Shown piece after piece: positions 61,333 to 64,000 of a stretch of DNA of 64,000 nt. The DNA is from Bog-532 sp963830385 (GTDB lineage: Bacteria > Actinomycetota > Actinomycetes > Streptosporangiales > Streptosporangiaceae): the NCBI GenBank assembly GCA_963830385.1, contig CAWHMD010000014.1, positions 162,709 through 226,708 on the forward strand, in the 5' to 3' direction. Each line of letters begins with the position of its first letter. The first letter of the stretch is position 1. The position numbers were made by a program, and so were the translations under genes. The notes beneath the pieces were generated by a model. The model ran no database searches. It was not told the origin of the DNA and saw only the letters and a list, made by a program, of their open reading frames with translations.

Positions 61333-61621
61333 CGGAGTGCCTGTCGACGCGCTGGTTTCCGGCTGGGTGCTGGCCGGTCTGGCTGCCGAGGAATCGACGT
61401 CGCTGCCTGACGCATTGAGCACCTGGGCGCCGAAGCCGAGCGCCGGCGCCGCTTGGCGGCCAGCTGTTCCACTTCATCGCCGGGCCGCTGCTCGAGGCGC
61501 CCAGCCGGGGTTGGCGCGCCCTTACGGGTCGTCCCGCCGGGCCGGTCGTCTCGGGCCATATCCGTCGGTGCATGGCCCCAGATTGCGCGGACGTGATTCT
61601 TGGGGTGCCGTAAATCGTCAT
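61333..61621. pseudogene. Mosaic of decayed antitoxin, RelE and SDR fragments
   Basis: Three fragments lie head to tail. 61333-61462 matches the antitoxin gene segment at about 52155-52282 (plus strand, ~85% identical, with one missing base that shifts the frame). 61473-61517 reads FIAGPLLEAPSR, matching FITGPLPEAPNR of the RelE-type toxin at about 49895. 61500-61621 on the minus strand reads MTIYGTP...GAMHRRIWPETTGPAGRPVRA, matching the SDR at about 50.27-50.38 kb. None is intact. The order suggests a duplicated and collapsed copy of the 49.8-52.3 kb block. Confidence 0.75.
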
Positions 61622-61927
61622 CGGCGACCCGATCTAAATTGCCTGGCGACGAATCTGGGAAAGCGAGGTCTTGTAGATCTATCGCGCGGCATCTGAACCA
61701 GGCGGGAGAATTGCGATTTAAAGCCATGCATAGGTTTGTAATCTGCTTCGACAAGTGGTCTCGAGGTCATGATTGTGCTCCGGCGCAATGCGGATTGAAT
61801 TCCACCGCTGACAGGTCGGACTGACCGGACTCACGCTATGGTTGCACCGCGCGGATTGCGATCATCATGATGCCTTAGCTCGTACGTCGGATTTTTTGTG
61901 AAGCACGCTAGGGGAGGAGTGTCAACG
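61622..61927. other. Intergenic, lower-GC region without recognised gene
   Basis: This stretch is clearly AT-richer than the rest (for example GAATTGCGATTTAAAGCCAT near 61705). It may hold the promoter of the AspBHI-like gene. No open frame of convincing content, tRNA or clear inverted repeat was found. Confidence 0.4.
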
Positions 61928-63172
61928 ATGCTTTCTTCCCATGCCTTGGAGTTCCATCAGCTCGCGGACGCGGATTTGGTCGTTGACCGTGTCTACAAAG
62001 GCGGATCGGCGGGCAACACTGGCGATGACCCCTTGTCTAGACTGTTGCCCGGAGTGGGGAACCAGGGTGGCTTCCGGATGCACGGCAGCTCGGCTCGAGA
62101 CACGGTCAAGCTGGTCGTGCTCTACACATCCGGCGCCGAGCCGGATTGGCCAGATTTCCTTGACCCCTACACCGGGAGCTTCACCTATTTTGGTGACAAT
62201 CGATCGCCAGGTCGTGACTTGCACGACACCCCTCGTAGGGGCAACCTTTTGCTGCGCCAATCCTTTGAACGTGCTCATGCTGGATCTGTCGGCCGCGAGC
62301 AAGTCCCGCCGTTCCTGCTATTCGACAAGCCCGGAGTAGGCCGGACTGTACGGTTTCGCGGCCTGCTAGCGCCGGGCTCCAATCGGCTGAGCAGCGAAGA
62401 GGATCTGGTTGCTATATGGCGTACCACGCAAGACCAGCGTTTCCAGAACTATCGCGCTCAATTCACCGTTCTAAAAACACCATCTGTGACACGCGCATGG
62501 ATCCAGCAAATCATCGAGGGTGTACCTCTCGGTGCGCACTGCCCCGATGCCTGGCGCAAATGGGTGGAATTGGGAACCTATGTACCGTTGCTCGCTCCGC
62601 CGACAGTTACCATTAGATCGCGCGAGCAGCAACAGCCAAAGCCTGCAGACCAATCTTTGCTAGACACGGTCTACTGGTACTTTAAAGAAAAAGCGCACGA
62701 CTTTGAGTATTTCGCCGCAGAAATGATGCAGATAAGCCATCCAAATGTCGACCGGATCGACGTTACGCGCCCATGGCGGGACGGGGGCCGTGATGCGGTC
62801 GGGGATTACCTGCTGGGGCCGCGCGCTGACCGGATAGCAGTAGAGTTCGCACTCGAGGCTAAGTGCTTCGCGCGAACGAATAGCGTAGGAGTGAGGGAAG
62901 TCAGCCGCCTTATCTCTCGCCTACGTCATCGCCAATTCGGTGTCCTGGTAACTACATCTCATCTAGACACCCAGGCCTACCGTGAGATTCGGGAGGACGG
63001 CCACCCCGTAATAGTCATGGCTGGACGAGATTTGGTCGACATTCTAAAGACTATTGGCCTCAATAGTCCGCAGGCCGTCCGAAATTATCTTATGGAGCGC
63101 TATCCCCGCACATTAGGCCGCGACCGCACAGGCTACGCGACGTCGCCGTCGATGACTACGGCTAGGCTTTGA
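61928..63172 (+). CDS. AspBHI-like modification-dependent restriction endonuclease
   Basis: This 414-aa protein has the N-terminal recognition-domain pattern of AspBHI/MspJI-group enzymes: VVDRVYKGGSAGNTGDDPLS, LLPGVGNQGGFRMHGS, LVVLYTSGAEPDWPDFLDPYTG, FTYFGDNRSPGRDLHDTPRRGN. The C-terminal Mrr-type nuclease is WRDGGRDAVGDYLLG with LEAKCFAR (Asp ... ExK). It should cut DNA with modified cytosines, e.g. 5-methylcytosine in a context. Start ATG 61928 has GGGGAGGAG 8 nt upstream. Its composition is lower in GC than neighbours, suggesting later acquisition. Its end overlaps the convergent DUF397 gene by 11 bp. Confidence 0.85.
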   Translation: MLSSHALEFHQLADADLVVDRVYKGGSAGNTGDDPLSRLLPGVGNQGGFRMHGSSARDTVKLVVLYTSGAEPDWPDFLDPYTGSFTYFGDNRSPGRDLHDTPRRGNLLLRQSFERAHAGSVGREQVPPFLLFDKPGVGRTVRFRGLLAPGSNRLSSEEDLVAIWRTTQDQRFQNYRAQFTVLKTPSVTRAWIQQIIEGVPLGAHCPDAWRKWVELGTYVPLLAPPTVTIRSREQQQPKPADQSLLDTVYWYFKEKAHDFEYFAAEMMQISHPNVDRIDVTRPWRDGGRDAVGDYLLGPRADRIAVEFALEAKCFARTNSVGVREVSRLISRLRHRQFGVLVTTSHLDTQAYREIREDGHPVIVMAGRDLVDILKTIGLNSPQAVRNYLMERYPRTLGRDRTGYATSPSMTTARL

Positions 63173-63347
63173 TGCGGTGTATGAAGGCGAGCCAATAGCC
63201 CCTGCTCAAGGCCAAGGGGGCGGCGTGAGGATCCTTGCTGTCGCGGACGGCAACGGTGTCGAGGGGGGTGCCGACTTCCACGCAGTTGCCGCCGTTGCTG
63301 GTGCTGTAGGTCGACTTGCGCCAGGTCAGGGGTTCTGCCGTCGCCAT
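63162..63347 (-). CDS. DUF397 protein
   Basis: This 61-aa protein fits the DUF397 signature: LTWRKSTYSTSNGGNCVEVG, VAVRDSKDP and a final aromatic W-AFIHRIK. Actinomycetes encode many DUF397 proteins, usually beside an XRE/DUF5753 regulator as here. Their paired function is thought to be regulatory, partly antitoxin-like. It overlaps the upstream regulator by about 22 bp and the AspBHI-like gene at its 3' end. Confidence 0.88.
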   Translation of the reverse strand: MATAEPLTWRKSTYSTSNGGNCVEVGTPLDTVAVRDSKDPHAAPLALSRGYWLAFIHRIKA

Positions 63348-64000
63348 GTTCTTGCCACTTCCTCCACCAGATCAAGAGAGGCGCTCCGGGGTAGGGCCTC
63401 TAGCCTCAACGTATCCCAGGTCGTGGCGAGAGCTTCTACTTGATTCGCGTCTTCTACGATCTGGCCGGTTAGGGCGGTGTCCTGGTAACCGAGGCTTGGG
63501 CTGTCCGTGAAGTCGGCGAGCACGAAGGGGCCGCCACGCATGCCCTCGTGTGCGCCTGCGGACAGCGGTATGATCTGCAGGACGATGTGCGGGCGTCTGG
63601 CGGCGGTGCCCAGGAACGCCATTTGATTGGCCATGATCTCTGGATTGCCAACCGGGCGTCTCAGCGCAGCCTCGTCGATCAGTGACCACAACTCGGGCGG
63701 CTCCTCACTCTCCAAGACATGCTGCCTGGCCAATCGTGCTGCGACGGCCTCGTCGAGTTCCTCTCTAGTAGCGCCTACGCGCGTGCTGAGGATGGCCCGG
63801 GCGTAGGCCTCGGTCTGGAGGAGACCGGGGACGACGGCGAGCTCGAAGTCGCGGAGGCGGCGGGCGTGGGATTCGTGGTCGGGCCACGCCTGGAACCACC
63901 CGGGGTAGGCGCGGTGGCGCAGATGGTCTTTCAGAATGTCGCGGAGGGTGGTTAGGGCGCCGTGGGTGTCCAACTCGGGGAGGGACTCGCAGGCTTGGAC
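63326..64000 (-). CDS. XRE/DUF5753-type regulator (5' end outside window)
   Basis: This is a minus-strand frame open to the window edge. The visible C-terminal ~225 residues match the DUF5753 domain that follows an XRE helix-turn-helix: FQAWPDHESHARRLRDFELA, VVPGLLQTEAYARAILSTRV, ELWSLIDEAALRRPVG, HIVLQIIPLSAGAHEGMRGG and FVLADF. The N-terminal HTH lies beyond 64000, so the start cannot be given. It is coupled with the DUF397 gene, the standard pair in actinomycetes. Confidence 0.85.
   Translation of the reverse strand, partial: VQACESLPELDTHGALTTLRDILKDHLRHRAYPGWFQAWPDHESHARRLRDFELAVVPGLLQTEAYARAILSTRVGATREELDEAVAARLARQHVLESEEPPELWSLIDEAALRRPVGNPEIMANQMAFLGTAARRPHIVLQIIPLSAGAHEGMRGGPFVLADFTDSPSLGYQDTALTGQIVEDANQVEALATTWDTLRLEALPRSASLDLVEEVARTWRRQNP

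Overview
The window is chromosomal DNA of a high-GC actinomycete, about 70% G+C by eye. The evidence is strong GC-third-position codon use, GTG starts, many ATGA-type gene overlaps, an XRE-like/DUF397 pair, a probable deazaflavin (F420)-type reductase and a mycothiol-type isomerase fold. I cannot name the genus; Streptosporangiales/Thermomonosporaceae-like lineages would fit. No tRNA, rRNA, CRISPR array, intact insertion sequence or origin was found.

Layout. 0-9.5 kb: partial PhoU, a membrane protein, a lipoprotein polysaccharide deacetylase, a LacI regulator divergent from a self-sufficient P450-reductase fusion (CYP116B-like), a 7-TM protein whose reading frame has no stop before it enters the P450 antisense strand, and a glutathione-independent formaldehyde dehydrogenase. 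9.5-13.2 kb: YccF, MarR with a SnoaL-like partner, ChrB-N, and a GAF-LytTR regulator. 13.3-21.1 kb: a formaldehyde/alcohol dehydrogenase paralogue, a cupredoxin-like PQQ-associated protein, a PQQ alcohol dehydrogenase with the lanthanide-type Asp pair, pqqA (40 aa), pqqBCDE and an M19 dipeptidase. This looks like a self-contained alcohol-to-aldehyde-to-acid oxidation module that also makes its own cofactor.

21-28 kb holds BrkB/YihY, a decayed LysR/hydrolase fusion, an R2-like diiron protein, a DHA2 exporter, dienelactone hydrolase, a nitroreductase-like protein and an acyl-CoA carboxylase subunit. 28-48 kb is carbohydrate-centred. It has a secreted CBM32-GH3 beta-glucosidase carrying a one-base frameshift and a LacI-type operator, a KDG kinase/KDPG aldolase pair divergent from a GH2 beta-galactosidase, and a five-gene overlapping operon. 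That operon starts with a caspase-like protease carrying alternating helical repeats, followed by Gfo/Idh oxidoreductase, gluconate-5-dehydrogenase-like SDR, idonate-dehydrogenase-like MDR and GH127 arabinofuranosidase.

49.5-63.2 kb is a defence island. It contains an RHH/RelE pair, a BrnT-like pair, a complete type II Wadjet system (jetABCD), a MazF-type pair and an AspBHI-like modification-dependent endonuclease. A decayed block at 61.33-61.62 kb carries fragments of the antitoxin, RelE and SDR genes found intact at 49.9-52.3 kb. Wadjet is therefore bracketed by same-orientation copies of the antitoxin gene. The window ends in an XRE/DUF5753-like regulator overlapping a DUF397 gene.
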